DNA of 64,000 nt from Akkermansia muciniphila (GTDB lineage Bacteria > Verrucomicrobiota > Verrucomicrobiia > Opitutales > Opitutaceae), in contig CAMCZZ010000001.1 of assembly GCA_945888375.1 (NCBI GenBank), positions 1-64,000 of the forward strand. Direction: 5' to 3'. The notes under the pieces were generated by a model. That model was not told where the DNA came from, searched no databases, and worked only from the letters and a program-made list of their open reading frames with translations. Numbering within the stretch: position 1 is the stretch's first letter; every line of letters begins with the position of its first letter. Below, piece by piece: positions 34,159 through 43,074 of the stretch. The position numbers and the translations under genes are program-made.

Positions 34159-37071
34159 CTATCGGTTCAATGTAACCACTGCCCCAGCGGAGAGGTGAAG
34201 CGGAACGGCTTCGTTGTTCAGGTGAAGCAAAGCAGGACGACCGAGGGCGGACTCAATTTTAACGGTCGTGATGCGGCCCTCTTTCCAAGTGAGGTCGAGG
34301 GTGAAGCCATCCCGGGCGCGCAGGCCTTTGACGGTGCCGGAGGGCCACGCCATCGGCAGAGCAGGTAGCAGGTCGATGATGACCTTGCCGTCGGGGGTGT
34401 TTTGGTGGCTTTGGAGCAGCATCTCGACCACCCCGGCGGCGGCGCCGAAGTTGCCGTCGATCTGGAAGGGGCCGCAAAGGTCAAACAGGTTGGGCAAGGT
34501 GCGCTTGGCGAGCAGCAGGCCGAACTGGCGGTAGGCCATCTCCCCGTCGCCGACGCGGGCCCACAGCGGCATGCGCCAGGCGTAGCTCCACCCGGTAGAG
34601 CCGTCGCCTCGCCACTTGAGCAGCACCTTGGTGGCGTCGTGGATTTTCGGGTCGGCGGGGGTGATGTCCGCTCCCGGGTAGAGCGCCCAGAGGGGGGACA
34701 TATGGCGGTGGGCGTTGTCGGGCACGTCCACGTCTTCGAGCCACTCTTGGAGCTGGCCGTGCCGACCGATCCGGTTGGGCGGGAGCTTAGGCAGCAGACC
34801 CTCGAGTTGGGCGGCCAGGTCGGCGTCCTGGTTCAGTTCACGAGAGGCGGCGATGGTGGCGGTCCAGAGGAAACGGATGAGCTGGTTGTCCATCGTGGGA
34901 CCGACGGTGGTGGGGCCTTGTTCGGGCGAGTGGGAAGGGGAGGTGAGCAACCAGCCGGTTTTCTCGTCGCGCACGAGGTAATCGACGAAGAAAAGCGAGG
35001 CCTCGCGCAGGGTGGGGTAGGCGCGTCGGGCGAGGAAGTCGCGGTCGCGGGTGAAGAGCCAGCGCTCCCAGAGATGGTGGCAAAGCCAAGCGCCGCCGGT
35101 GGGCCAGAGGCCGTCGATGTTGTTGATCGGGGCGGTGCCGCGCCAGAGGTCGAAGTTGTGGTGCAAGACCCAGCCGCGCGAATGATACAGTTGGTCGGCG
35201 GTGCGGGCGCCGCTTACGCGCAGATCGTCGATGGCGTCGAAAAGCGGCTCGTGGCACTCGCCGAGTCCGGTGAGCTCGGCGATCCAGTAGTTCATCTGAA
35301 CGTTGATATTCGTGGTGTATTTGCCCTCCCACGGAGGGTTCAGCGAATCGTTCCAGATGCCCTGAAGATTCGCGGGCTGGGTGCCGGGACGGCTGCACGC
35401 GATGAGGAGGTAGCGGCCGTAGTTGAAGTGGAGGGCGGCGAGGGCAGGATCGGTGTCGAGCGAGGCGCCTTTGCGCAGGCGCTGGATACGCGCGTCGGAG
35501 GGCAGGACCGAAAACTCGGTCCTTTCGAGGTCGAGGTTGGATCGGCGGAAGAGTTTGCGGTGGTCGGCGATGTGGGTCGCGCTGAGCGCGGCGTAGTCGC
35601 GGGTGGCGAGCGCGTTGAGGTAGGCGGTGCAGCGCACGGCGGGGTCGGCGGAGATGTCTTCCCAGGTCTTGAAGCTGGTGGCGGCGACGAGGAGGAGCGT
35701 GGCGGAGTCGGCGCCTTCGACGCGGAGCGACCGGTCCTCGGCGCGGGTGGTTCCTCCGTCAGCGAGGACGCGCAGGGTGGCGGCGAAGCGCATGCCGTCT
35801 GGCTCGACTTCGCCGGCGAGTTCGAGGCGGGGCGCGCCGGCGGGCGGGACCGTGGTCGCGGAGCTTTTGTGCGGCGAGTCGAGCCGGACTCCGAAGGTGA
35901 GTGCGCCGGGCCGGTTGGCGGACAGGCGTATGGCGATGACGTTGTCGGGATAGCTGGCGAGGACCTCGCGGGTGTAGGTGACGCCGCCCACCTCGTAACG
36001 CGTGGTGGCGACGGCGGAATCGAGATCGAGTTCGCGCCGGTAGTCGGCGGGGGCCTCGTGGCCGGGGAAGGCGAGGTGGATGTCGCCGAAAGCCTGGTAG
36101 GGTTTTTGGCGGACCGGATCGCTGAGCATTTTGGCGCGGGCGAGGTCTTGCGCTTCGGTGATCTTGCCCTCGGCGAGCAGGGCGCGGACTTGAGGCACGA
36201 TGTCGGCGGAGCCCGCGCGCACGTAGTTGCGGGGTTTGCCGGCCCAGAGCGTGTCTTCGTTGAATTGGATACGCTCCTCGGCGACGCCGCCGAAGACCAT
36301 CGCACCGAGGCGGCCGCCGCCGATCGGGAGAGCCTCGGTCCATTTTTCCGCTGGTTTCTCATACCAGAGGTGGGTGGTGGCCTTTTCGCGGGCGGCGAAG
36401 GTGCGGCGGGCTTGTTGCGCGTCGATGCCCTGCCGGGCGAAGTAGACCTCCTCGATGCGGATTTTGTATTTTTTGAAGAACGCGGATTTTTCCTTCATCG
36501 AAACCGCGTCGATGGCTTCGGCCCGGGCGGCCTTCAGTTCGCTCAGGACAACAGCTTTCTGTTCGTCGGTGAGGGTTGGGAAAATCTCCAGATAGGCGGC
36601 GTAGGTGACGGCGACCTTGTCGATGGTGAGCACGTCCTCGATCTGCTCGAGCTGGACGGGCGAAAGCAGGTGTCCCAGCGCGGAGAAGGTTTTCTCCCGA
36701 ACGGGGCGAAAGCCAGCGTAGAAGGTCGAGATTTGCTTCAGCGCGGCGTCCGCGGCGGCGGTGTCCTTGGCGGAGCGGGCCTGGTCGAAGGCGGTCCAGA
36801 GCGGCGCGATGGCGCGGTCGTTATCGCGGTGCCAGGCGGAGAGGGCGGCGAAGTGCTGGTCGAGGAGAATGCGGACGCGGGTCTCCGTCGCGGGTTCGGA
36901 GAGCTTCAGTGCTTCCAGGATGGCACGGGTGTTTTTGGACGACTCGGCGGCGGGCTTGTTCGCCTGGACCATCGGGACGGGCGCGACGTCCGCGTGGCGC
37001 GTGGACGAGTCGGTGGTGCAGGCGCCGACGAAGGGAAGCAGCAGGGCGAGGAGTGAGCGCGGGAGACGCAT
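34159..37071 (-). CDS. DUF3826-GH95 fusion: alpha-L-fucosidase/galactosidase family enzyme
   Basis: A 970-residue probable lipoprotein (signal ending FVGAC). Residues about 45-225 match DUF3826: LSPVQLEQIEDVLT, YLEIFPTLTDEQKAVVLSEL and the KEKSAFFKKYKIRIEEVYF helix correspond segment by segment to the free DUF3826 protein at 48324-49025. Residues about 235-970 are GH95: LWYEKPAEKWTEALPIGGGR at the start, QFNEDTLWAGKPRNY, NINVQMNYWIAELTGL in the (alpha/alpha)6 barrel, and HRHMSPLWALYPG near the catalytic base. GH95 hydrolyses alpha-1,2-L-fucosyl or alpha-L-galactosyl ends, both found in pectin and hemicellulose. It is the last gene of a pectate-lyase operon, 10 bases after its neighbour. The fused N-domain is unusual for GH95. 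Confidence 0.88.
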   Translation of the reverse strand: MRLPRSLLALLLPFVGACTTDSSTRHADVAPVPMVQANKPAAESSKNTRAILEALKLSEPATETRVRILLDQHFAALSAWHRDNDRAIAPLWTAFDQARSAKDTAAADAALKQISTFYAGFRPVREKTFSALGHLLSPVQLEQIEDVLTIDKVAVTYAAYLEIFPTLTDEQKAVVLSELKAARAEAIDAVSMKEKSAFFKKYKIRIEEVYFARQGIDAQQARRTFAAREKATTHLWYEKPAEKWTEALPIGGGRLGAMVFGGVAEERIQFNEDTLWAGKPRNYVRAGSADIVPQVRALLAEGKITEAQDLARAKMLSDPVRQKPYQAFGDIHLAFPGHEAPADYRRELDLDSAVATTRYEVGGVTYTREVLASYPDNVIAIRLSANRPGALTFGVRLDSPHKSSATTVPPAGAPRLELAGEVEPDGMRFAATLRVLADGGTTRAEDRSLRVEGADSATLLLVAATSFKTWEDISADPAVRCTAYLNALATRDYAALSATHIADHRKLFRRSNLDLERTEFSVLPSDARIQRLRKGASLDTDPALAALHFNYGRYLLIACSRPGTQPANLQGIWNDSLNPPWEGKYTTNINVQMNYWIAELTGLGECHEPLFDAIDDLRVSGARTADQLYHSRGWVLHHNFDLWRGTAPINNIDGLWPTGGAWLCHHLWERWLFTRDRDFLARRAYPTLREASLFFVDYLVRDEKTGWLLTSPSHSPEQGPTTVGPTMDNQLIRFLWTATIAASRELNQDADLAAQLEGLLPKLPPNRIGRHGQLQEWLEDVDVPDNAHRHMSPLWALYPGADITPADPKIHDATKVLLKWRGDGSTGWSYAWRMPLWARVGDGEMAYRQFGLLLAKRTLPNLFDLCGPFQIDGNFGAAAGVVEMLLQSHQNTPDGKVIIDLLPALPMAWPSGTVKGLRARDGFTLDLTWKEGRITTVKIESALGRPALLHLNNEAVPLHLSAGAVVTLNR

Positions 37072-37081
37072 GGCGAGGGTG

Positions 37082-39664
37082 TTAGTTTTTGCGCGGCGAA
37101 GCGGCGAGGATACGGACTCCGACGGTGCGGGTCATGGTGTCGCCGGCCGAGTCGGTGACGGTGAAGGTGAAGCCGGCGAGCGCGTCTTCTCCGGTAGCGG
37201 GCGTGAAGCGGGCGTAGCGACCGTCGATCAGGGTGACGGTGCCGTTGACGGGGGCGGTGAAGGTATAGCGCGGTCGGGTCTTCAGGTAACCGCGGCTCAA
37301 GGCGTGCAGGTCGATGTTGATCGAGGCTCCGGCGGTGCAGTCCACATGGGGCCGGGCCATCCACTCCAAGTAATCTTCCAGCAGCGTGTAGGCGTCGCCG
37401 TCGCGGTCGGCGTTGGAATCGGAGAAGTCCCCGATGGCAGAGCTTGGATTCGTGCGGTGGAGGGTTTCCCACCAATCGGGCAGACCGTCGCGATCGGTGT
37501 CCCAGTCCGCCGCGCGGGCGACGGTTCCATAGTCTTCCCAACCGCCGACGTCCTGCTGCGAGTTGGGGAGGCCCGGCGCTCCGCCGAAAGGTCCGCTGCC
37601 TGAATAGGTGTGGGTGCCGTCGAGCGTTTCACCGATCACGCGCTGGTCGAGGTCGTCGCTCAGCGGCCGGTTGCACCCGACGTCGGACAACACGTCTTTG
37701 TAGGCTTGGGTGGCGGTCTGGATCGTCGCATGGGACGGGAAAAACGGCCGGTCCGCCCAAGGGCTGTAGGGCGGGTTGGAGTTTTCGGGCAGGACGCCGC
37801 GGTTCTCGGTCGCGACGGCGCGTCCCTTCTCCTGCTCGTTCTCCGCGAAGTGGCCGGGCATGAAATTGCCGGCCATGTAATACTGCTGTTTGCCGGGGAA
37901 GCCGCCGTATTGCGGCCGGAGGGCGATGAAGATCTTCGAGGCGGGGCCGGGTTTGTAGTAGTTGTTGACGAAATTCACCTCGCGGGCGCCGCCGTCGGTG
38001 GTGCGGTGTCCCCAATTGTAGACGACGTTGTTGAAGATATCTAGGCGGCCGCCGTAGGTGCCGTCGGGGTCGAGGCCGCCGGCGAGGCTCCAGTTGCGAC
38101 CCTCGTTGTGGGCGAGGAGGTTGTGGTGGAGGCTGGCGATGTCGCCGCCGACGCTCGCGGCGTAGCCGTGCGCGGAGCCGGGAGGGTAGTTCTTGTGGCC
38201 GGCGATGTTCAACGCCTCGGCGATGAGCGTGCGCTGCAAGGTGAGGTTTTTCGCGCTACGCGTGCTGATGCCCTCGTCCTGGCCCCAGCTTACGGAGCAA
38301 TGATCCATGATGACGTGGTCCACGCCCGCCAGGCCCGAGCCGTTTTGCGTTTCGCCGCTGAGGTCTCCGACACGGATGCGGACGTAGCGGCAGATCACAT
38401 CGCGCGCGCCGCTCATGCCGAACATCTGGTTCCGCACGCAGATGCCTTTGCCCGGCGCGGTCTGACCGGCGATGGTGATGCTGGGCTGGGTGCCGGTGAT
38501 GATGAGGTCGGACTTCAGCGAGATCAGACCGCCCACGTTGAAGATCACGGTGCGCGGGCCGTGGTTTCCCTCGATGGCGTCGCGCAGGCTGCCGGGACCG
38601 CTGTCGTCCAGGTTGGTGACGTGAACGACGACGCCGCCGCGTCCGCCACGGGCGAAGCGGCCGTAGCCCTCGGCGCCGGGGAAAGCCAGGCGGCGGGGCC
38701 GGAACCACCAGGTGCCGCCTTTCGTGACGGTGCCGTCGGACGCGATCTCGTCGACGCGCCAGTGGTAGGTTTGGCGCGGATCGATGCCGGAGAGCGGGTG
38801 GCGGATCGCGGTTTGATTGCCCTTGAACTCGGGGGAACCTCGGGTGGCGGCGTCGACGGCGGCGGCGTCGGTGCCGAAGTAGACATCGTGCGAGGCGGCG
38901 CCGAGGACGGCAGGACCCCAACTTAGGACGAGGGATCCGGTGTCGGCGTCCACGTGTTCGTCGGCATTGGCGGGGGAGGGATTGCTGGCGAGGGCCTTGG
39001 AATTGGAGGTATCGATCTCGAAGCCGTTTATATGGATGTTTTTGTTGGGCTGCGAGCCGCTGGTCTCCGCCTTGATCAGGACAACGATATCCTGACCGGC
39101 GGTGGCGGTGAAGGTGAGGTAGGCAGTGGTGGCGAGGTTGTTGTCGGCGACTTGGGAAGTGACCGGCAGGTCGTTGACGAGCTGGGTGCCGTCGACCGAA
39201 ATATCCAAGGGGGCGGGGGCCGAGGACGGCGAATCCCAGTTGTTGAGATAGAGCAGCAGGCTGTGGGGGCCGGCGGAGAGTCCGCCCAGGCGCATCTCAA
39301 TCTGCGCCCCGGCTTCGCCGTCGGCGACCTTGAGGCCGTCGGCGGTCAATCTGACGTTATACGCGGTGCTCTGGACTCCGCTTTTCCAGTAGCCGGACTG
39401 GAGGGCGGAGCCGATGGAGCCGACACGGGTGAAGGTGACCGTGACGCCGTCCTCGAAGGTGCGGCTGGTGGTGTTGCCTCCGGTGAACCATTTCTGGGTC
39501 GTGGCCCAATCGGTGAAGGCGGGATCAAGGCCCTCCAAGAGGGGGCGTCCGCTGTTGCTGATATCGACTTTCAGGGGGCCGGCGTGCAGGACGGAGGCGA
39601 CTAGCAACAGGCCGGTGCAAAGGGTGGCGCGAAGGCCACGACGAAACGATAAGCTGGCGGACAT
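37082..39664 (-). CDS. Secreted PL1-type pectate lyase, paralogue C (no Calx-beta)
   Basis: An exported protein of 860 residues (signal 1 to about 28). Order: an N-terminal beta-rich domain (about 29-215, LKVDISNSGRPLLEGLDP to INGFEIDTSNS), an Fn3-like domain (about 220-310, HVDADTGSLVLSWGPAVLGA), and a PL1 right-handed beta-helix (about 315-650) with FPGAEGYGRFARGGRGG, DSGPGSLRDAI, TIAGQTAPGKGI and the metal/substrate segment MDHCSVSWGQDEGIS. Then come a calcium-loop-like stretch (DTDRDGLPDWWETLHRTNP) and a short Ig-like C-terminus ending RILAASPRKN. It cleaves polygalacturonate by beta-elimination. It lacks the Calx-beta and terminal sandwich of its two neighbours. I start at the ATG at 39664; upstream frame is not conserved. 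Confidence 0.87.
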   Translation of the reverse strand: MSASLSFRRGLRATLCTGLLLVASVLHAGPLKVDISNSGRPLLEGLDPAFTDWATTQKWFTGGNTTSRTFEDGVTVTFTRVGSIGSALQSGYWKSGVQSTAYNVRLTADGLKVADGEAGAQIEMRLGGLSAGPHSLLLYLNNWDSPSSAPAPLDISVDGTQLVNDLPVTSQVADNNLATTAYLTFTATAGQDIVVLIKAETSGSQPNKNIHINGFEIDTSNSKALASNPSPANADEHVDADTGSLVLSWGPAVLGAASHDVYFGTDAAAVDAATRGSPEFKGNQTAIRHPLSGIDPRQTYHWRVDEIASDGTVTKGGTWWFRPRRLAFPGAEGYGRFARGGRGGVVVHVTNLDDSGPGSLRDAIEGNHGPRTVIFNVGGLISLKSDLIITGTQPSITIAGQTAPGKGICVRNQMFGMSGARDVICRYVRIRVGDLSGETQNGSGLAGVDHVIMDHCSVSWGQDEGISTRSAKNLTLQRTLIAEALNIAGHKNYPPGSAHGYAASVGGDIASLHHNLLAHNEGRNWSLAGGLDPDGTYGGRLDIFNNVVYNWGHRTTDGGAREVNFVNNYYKPGPASKIFIALRPQYGGFPGKQQYYMAGNFMPGHFAENEQEKGRAVATENRGVLPENSNPPYSPWADRPFFPSHATIQTATQAYKDVLSDVGCNRPLSDDLDQRVIGETLDGTHTYSGSGPFGGAPGLPNSQQDVGGWEDYGTVARAADWDTDRDGLPDWWETLHRTNPSSAIGDFSDSNADRDGDAYTLLEDYLEWMARPHVDCTAGASINIDLHALSRGYLKTRPRYTFTAPVNGTVTLIDGRYARFTPATGEDALAGFTFTVTDSAGDTMTRTVGVRILAASPRKN

Positions 39665-39725
39665 GGATAGGGGCAGGAGGGAGGGGATCGAAAGGGCGGA
39701 AAGTAGGGCGCTGTGTCCCGCAGTC

Positions 39726-42700
39726 TCATTGAACACGAAGACGAACGAAGAGGCGCGGAGGGGCGGGTGCGCCACTGATGGTGGCGAGCGCCTCGACAGT
39801 CTCGGGATCGGCGCCAGGGGAGGAGACGACGGAATCGGCAAACGTGACCGAGTGGGTGCCGTCGTTATCTCCATCCAAGCGCCAAGTGGTCATATCGGTG
39901 GACCACTGCAAGACGCCGAGCACATCCGGTCGGTTTTTCGCGCGAGGGAACCGGATGGTCAGAGCGCCTGAGCCGGCCGCGGTGGCGAGCAGAGAAGATA
40001 CGCTGGAAGATGCAGGATCGGAGCCGAAGTAGTATTCGAGAAGGTTGGGTAGCGAATCGCCGTCGGCATCGGCGGTCAGGGAGCGTTTTGACGCGTCGGC
40101 GATCGCGGTGAAGAAGAACGCCTGCGCGGGCGCGTCGCTGATCGTGGCGGTGGCGGACGCAGGGCTGCCGGAGTTGAAATCGACGCTGCCGCCGAGGGTG
40201 AGGGTAACGCTCTCGGCGCCTTCGGCGAGGGCGTCGGGCAGGGCGGTGAGCGTGACGACGGCGCTGCTCTGGCCGGCCGGAATCGTGACGTTGGGGGCGA
40301 AACCCGAGTAGTCGGTGCCCGACGTCGCGATGCCGGAGGCGACGAGCGGGACGGTGAGCGCGGAGGTGGTGTCGCCAGTGCGGGAGATCGTGAAGGCGAC
40401 GCTCGCATCGGAGCCATATTCGCCGGCGGCGGGGTCGGTCGCGGTGAGCGTAACCGAAGGAATCACGACAGCGCCGGCGCCTAGGACGCGCACGCCGATG
40501 GTGCGGGTCATGGAGTCGCCGGCGGAGTCGGTGACGGTAAAGGTGAACCCGCCGAGCGCGCTCGCGGAGGCGGAGGGCGTGAAGCGGGCCTTGTTACCGT
40601 TGACGAGGGTGACGGTGCCGTTGATGGGCGCGGCGAGCGCGTAGCTCGGCGAGGTCTTGGAATAGCCGATACTCAGGGCGGCGAGATCGACATCGACCGG
40701 GGCGCCGGCGGCGACGGAGGTGTTGGGTGCGGCGAGCCAGTTGAGATACTCCTCGAGGTTGGTGTAGCCGTCGCGGTCGGCGTCGGCGTTGGACTCGGTG
40801 AAGTCGCCGACGGTGGAGTTGGGGTTGGTGCCGTGAATGGCCTCCCACCAATCGGGCATGCCGTCGTTGTCGGTGTCGAAGCCGGCGGGGCGGGTTTCGT
40901 TGCCATAGTCCTCCCAACCGCCGACGTCGTTGGTGGTGTCGGGCAGGCCCTTCTTTCCACTTACGCTGCCGGTGTAGGTGGTGGTCCCGTTGAGGGTCTC
41001 GTTGATGATGCGAGTGTCGCGAGCGTCGATCTGCGGTTGGTTGCAGCCGACGTCCGAGAGGACCTGCTTGTAGGCGTTGGTCGCGGTGTGGATCGTCGCG
41101 TAGGAGGGGAAAAACGGAGTTTCGGCCCAGATGTTGTAGGTGACAGAACCGGTGAAGGTGCGCCCTGAGGATTGGTTCGAGAGGCCGAAGTAGCCGGGCA
41201 TGACGTTGCCGGCGAAGTAGAATTCCTGGGTGCCGGTGAAATTGCTCAGCTGGGCTTTCAGGGCGACGAAGATACGGGAGGATGGGCCGGGTTTGTAGTA
41301 GTTGTTTACGAAATTGATCTGATGTCCGGTGCCGTCAGTAGTGCGGCCGCCCCAGTTGTAGACGACGTTGTTGAAGATATCCATCTGGCTGGAGTAGGTG
41401 GTGCCGCCGCTGCCGTTGAACTCGTCGCCGACGCTCCAATTCCGGCCTTCGTTGTGCGCGAGGAGATTGTGGTGAAAGCTGCCGATCTTGCCGCTGATCG
41501 TGGCGGCGTAGCCGTGGGCGGTGCCGGCCGGGTAGTTTTGGTGGCCGGCGACGTTCAGCGCTTCGGAGAGGTTGCAGCGCTGGAACGTGATGTTCTGTCC
41601 GCTCCGCGAGCTCACGCCCTCGTCGAGGCCCCAGCCGATGGAACAGTGGTCCATGATGCTGTGATCGGCGCCGGCCATGCCGGAGGCGTTCTGGGTCTCG
41701 CCGCTTTCCTTGCCGACGAGCAGGCGTAGGAAACGAAACACGGTGTCGCGCGAACCGCTCATGGCGAGTTGCTGACGTTTCACGGTGATTCCTTTGCCCG
41801 GAGCGGTCTGCCCGGCGATGGTGATCGGAGGCGTGGTGTTGTTGAGGATGATGTCGGAGTTGAGGGTGATGAGACCGCTGACATCGAAGATGACGGTGCG
41901 CGGGCCCGAGCCGCCCTCGATCGCGGCGCGGAGCGAACCGGGGCCGGAGTCGTGGAGGTTGGTGACCCTGATCACCGCGCCGCCGCGACCGCCGCGGGCG
42001 AAACGGCCGTAGCCCTCGGCGCCGGGAAAGGCGATGCGACGCGGGCGAAACATCCAGACGGTGCCTTTGGTCGCGCCGCCGGCGGCCGAAACCTCGTCGA
42101 TGCGCCAGTAGTAGGGTTGGTCGGGTGTGAGTTCGCTGACCGTGAAGGTATTCGCGGTGAGGTTGCCCTTGAACTCCAGCGACGCGGTGGTGGCGGCCTC
42201 GACCGAGGATATGCTGGTGCCAAAGTAGACGTGGTGGGAGGTGGCGCCGAGGACGGCGGTGCCCCAGCTGAGGGTGATCGAGCCGGTGTCGGCGTCGGCG
42301 TGCTCGTCGCCATTGGACGGCACGGGATTGTTGGCCTGGGCCTTGGTATTGGGCACGTCGATATCAAAGCCGTTTAGGTGAACGTTCTTGTAGGTCTCCG
42401 TGCCGCTGAGCTCGGCTTTGACGAGCACGACGATGTCCTGCCCGGCGGTCGCGTGGACGGAAAGGTAGGCGGTGGTGGCGAGGTTGTTGTCAGTGACGCG
42501 GGTGGAAACAGGCAGGTTGTCCACGACCTGGGTGCCGTTCACGAAGATATCGAGCGGGGCGTTGCTCGTGGGTGCGTCCCAGTTGTTCAAGTAGAGCAGC
42601 ACGGTGTGATCGCCGGGACTCAGGCCGGCGATGCGCATCTCGATCTGGGCGCCGGCGTCCCCGCCGTTCACCTTGATGCCGTCGGCGGTGAGCTTGATGT

Positions 42701-43010
42701 TGTAGAGGGTGCTCTGCACGCCCTCCTTCCAGTAGCCGGGCTGGAGAGCGGTGCCGACCGTGCCGGCACGGTTAAAGGTGATCGTGACGCCGGAGAACGT
42801 GGCGGAGATGGAATTGCTGCCGGACGGAAACCAAGCCGTGGTGGTGGACCAGGCGGTGTATCCCGGATCGAGGCCTTCGGAGATCGAGCGGCCGGTGTTG
42901 TTGATGTCGATCTGGAGTGGAGCGGCGGACGTGAATCCACCGGTCGCAAAAAACAGAAGCGCGGTAAAAAAAACAACCAACGAACGAGAGAAACGCAGGG
43001 GGTAAGGCAT
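39726..43010 (-). CDS. Secreted PL1-type pectate lyase, paralogue B
   Basis: A 1094-residue exported lyase (signal about 1-29) with the same layout as paralogues A and C: N-terminal beta domain (LQIDINNTGRSISEGLDP), Fn3-like domain (HADADTGSITLSWGTAVLGA), PL1 beta-helix (FPGAEGYGRFARGGRGG, TAPGKGITVKRQ, MDHCSIGWGLDEGVS) and calcium-loop stretch (DTDNDGMPDWWEAIHGTNP). It continues with an Ig-like domain, a Calx-beta domain (about 865-970, SGTDYSGFAPNVTIPAGQSS) and a last module of about 115 residues (DADGDSLPNLLEYYFGSDP to FVRLRVQ) shared with the autotransporter-repeat protein. Gaps of 61 and 64 bases separate it from its paralogues, consistent with one transcript. Confidence 0.88.
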   Translation of the reverse strand: MPYPLRFSRSLVVFFTALLFFATGGFTSAAPLQIDINNTGRSISEGLDPGYTAWSTTTAWFPSGSNSISATFSGVTITFNRAGTVGTALQPGYWKEGVQSTLYNIKLTADGIKVNGGDAGAQIEMRIAGLSPGDHTVLLYLNNWDAPTSNAPLDIFVNGTQVVDNLPVSTRVTDNNLATTAYLSVHATAGQDIVVLVKAELSGTETYKNVHLNGFDIDVPNTKAQANNPVPSNGDEHADADTGSITLSWGTAVLGATSHHVYFGTSISSVEAATTASLEFKGNLTANTFTVSELTPDQPYYWRIDEVSAAGGATKGTVWMFRPRRIAFPGAEGYGRFARGGRGGAVIRVTNLHDSGPGSLRAAIEGGSGPRTVIFDVSGLITLNSDIILNNTTPPITIAGQTAPGKGITVKRQQLAMSGSRDTVFRFLRLLVGKESGETQNASGMAGADHSIMDHCSIGWGLDEGVSSRSGQNITFQRCNLSEALNVAGHQNYPAGTAHGYAATISGKIGSFHHNLLAHNEGRNWSVGDEFNGSGGTTYSSQMDIFNNVVYNWGGRTTDGTGHQINFVNNYYKPGPSSRIFVALKAQLSNFTGTQEFYFAGNVMPGYFGLSNQSSGRTFTGSVTYNIWAETPFFPSYATIHTATNAYKQVLSDVGCNQPQIDARDTRIINETLNGTTTYTGSVSGKKGLPDTTNDVGGWEDYGNETRPAGFDTDNDGMPDWWEAIHGTNPNSTVGDFTESNADADRDGYTNLEEYLNWLAAPNTSVAAGAPVDVDLAALSIGYSKTSPSYALAAPINGTVTLVNGNKARFTPSASASALGGFTFTVTDSAGDSMTRTIGVRVLGAGAVVIPSVTLTATDPAAGEYGSDASVAFTISRTGDTTSALTVPLVASGIATSGTDYSGFAPNVTIPAGQSSAVVTLTALPDALAEGAESVTLTLGGSVDFNSGSPASATATISDAPAQAFFFTAIADASKRSLTADADGDSLPNLLEYYFGSDPASSSVSSLLATAAGSGALTIRFPRAKNRPDVLGVLQWSTDMTTWRLDGDNDGTHSVTFADSVVSSPGADPETVEALATISGAPAPPRLFVRLRVQ

Positions 43011-43074
43011 GTAAAAGTATTGTTGGAGCCAAGGGCCTAGGGATGGCCCAAAGGTTTCCCTCTCCGTCCCGGAT

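Noticed and set aside
34402-37056. Long open frame on the plus strand opposite the GH95 gene (884 codons)
   Set aside because: Val/Gly/Glu/Ala-rich composition without domains; it is the antisense shadow of a GC-rich gene with a firm GH95 identity.
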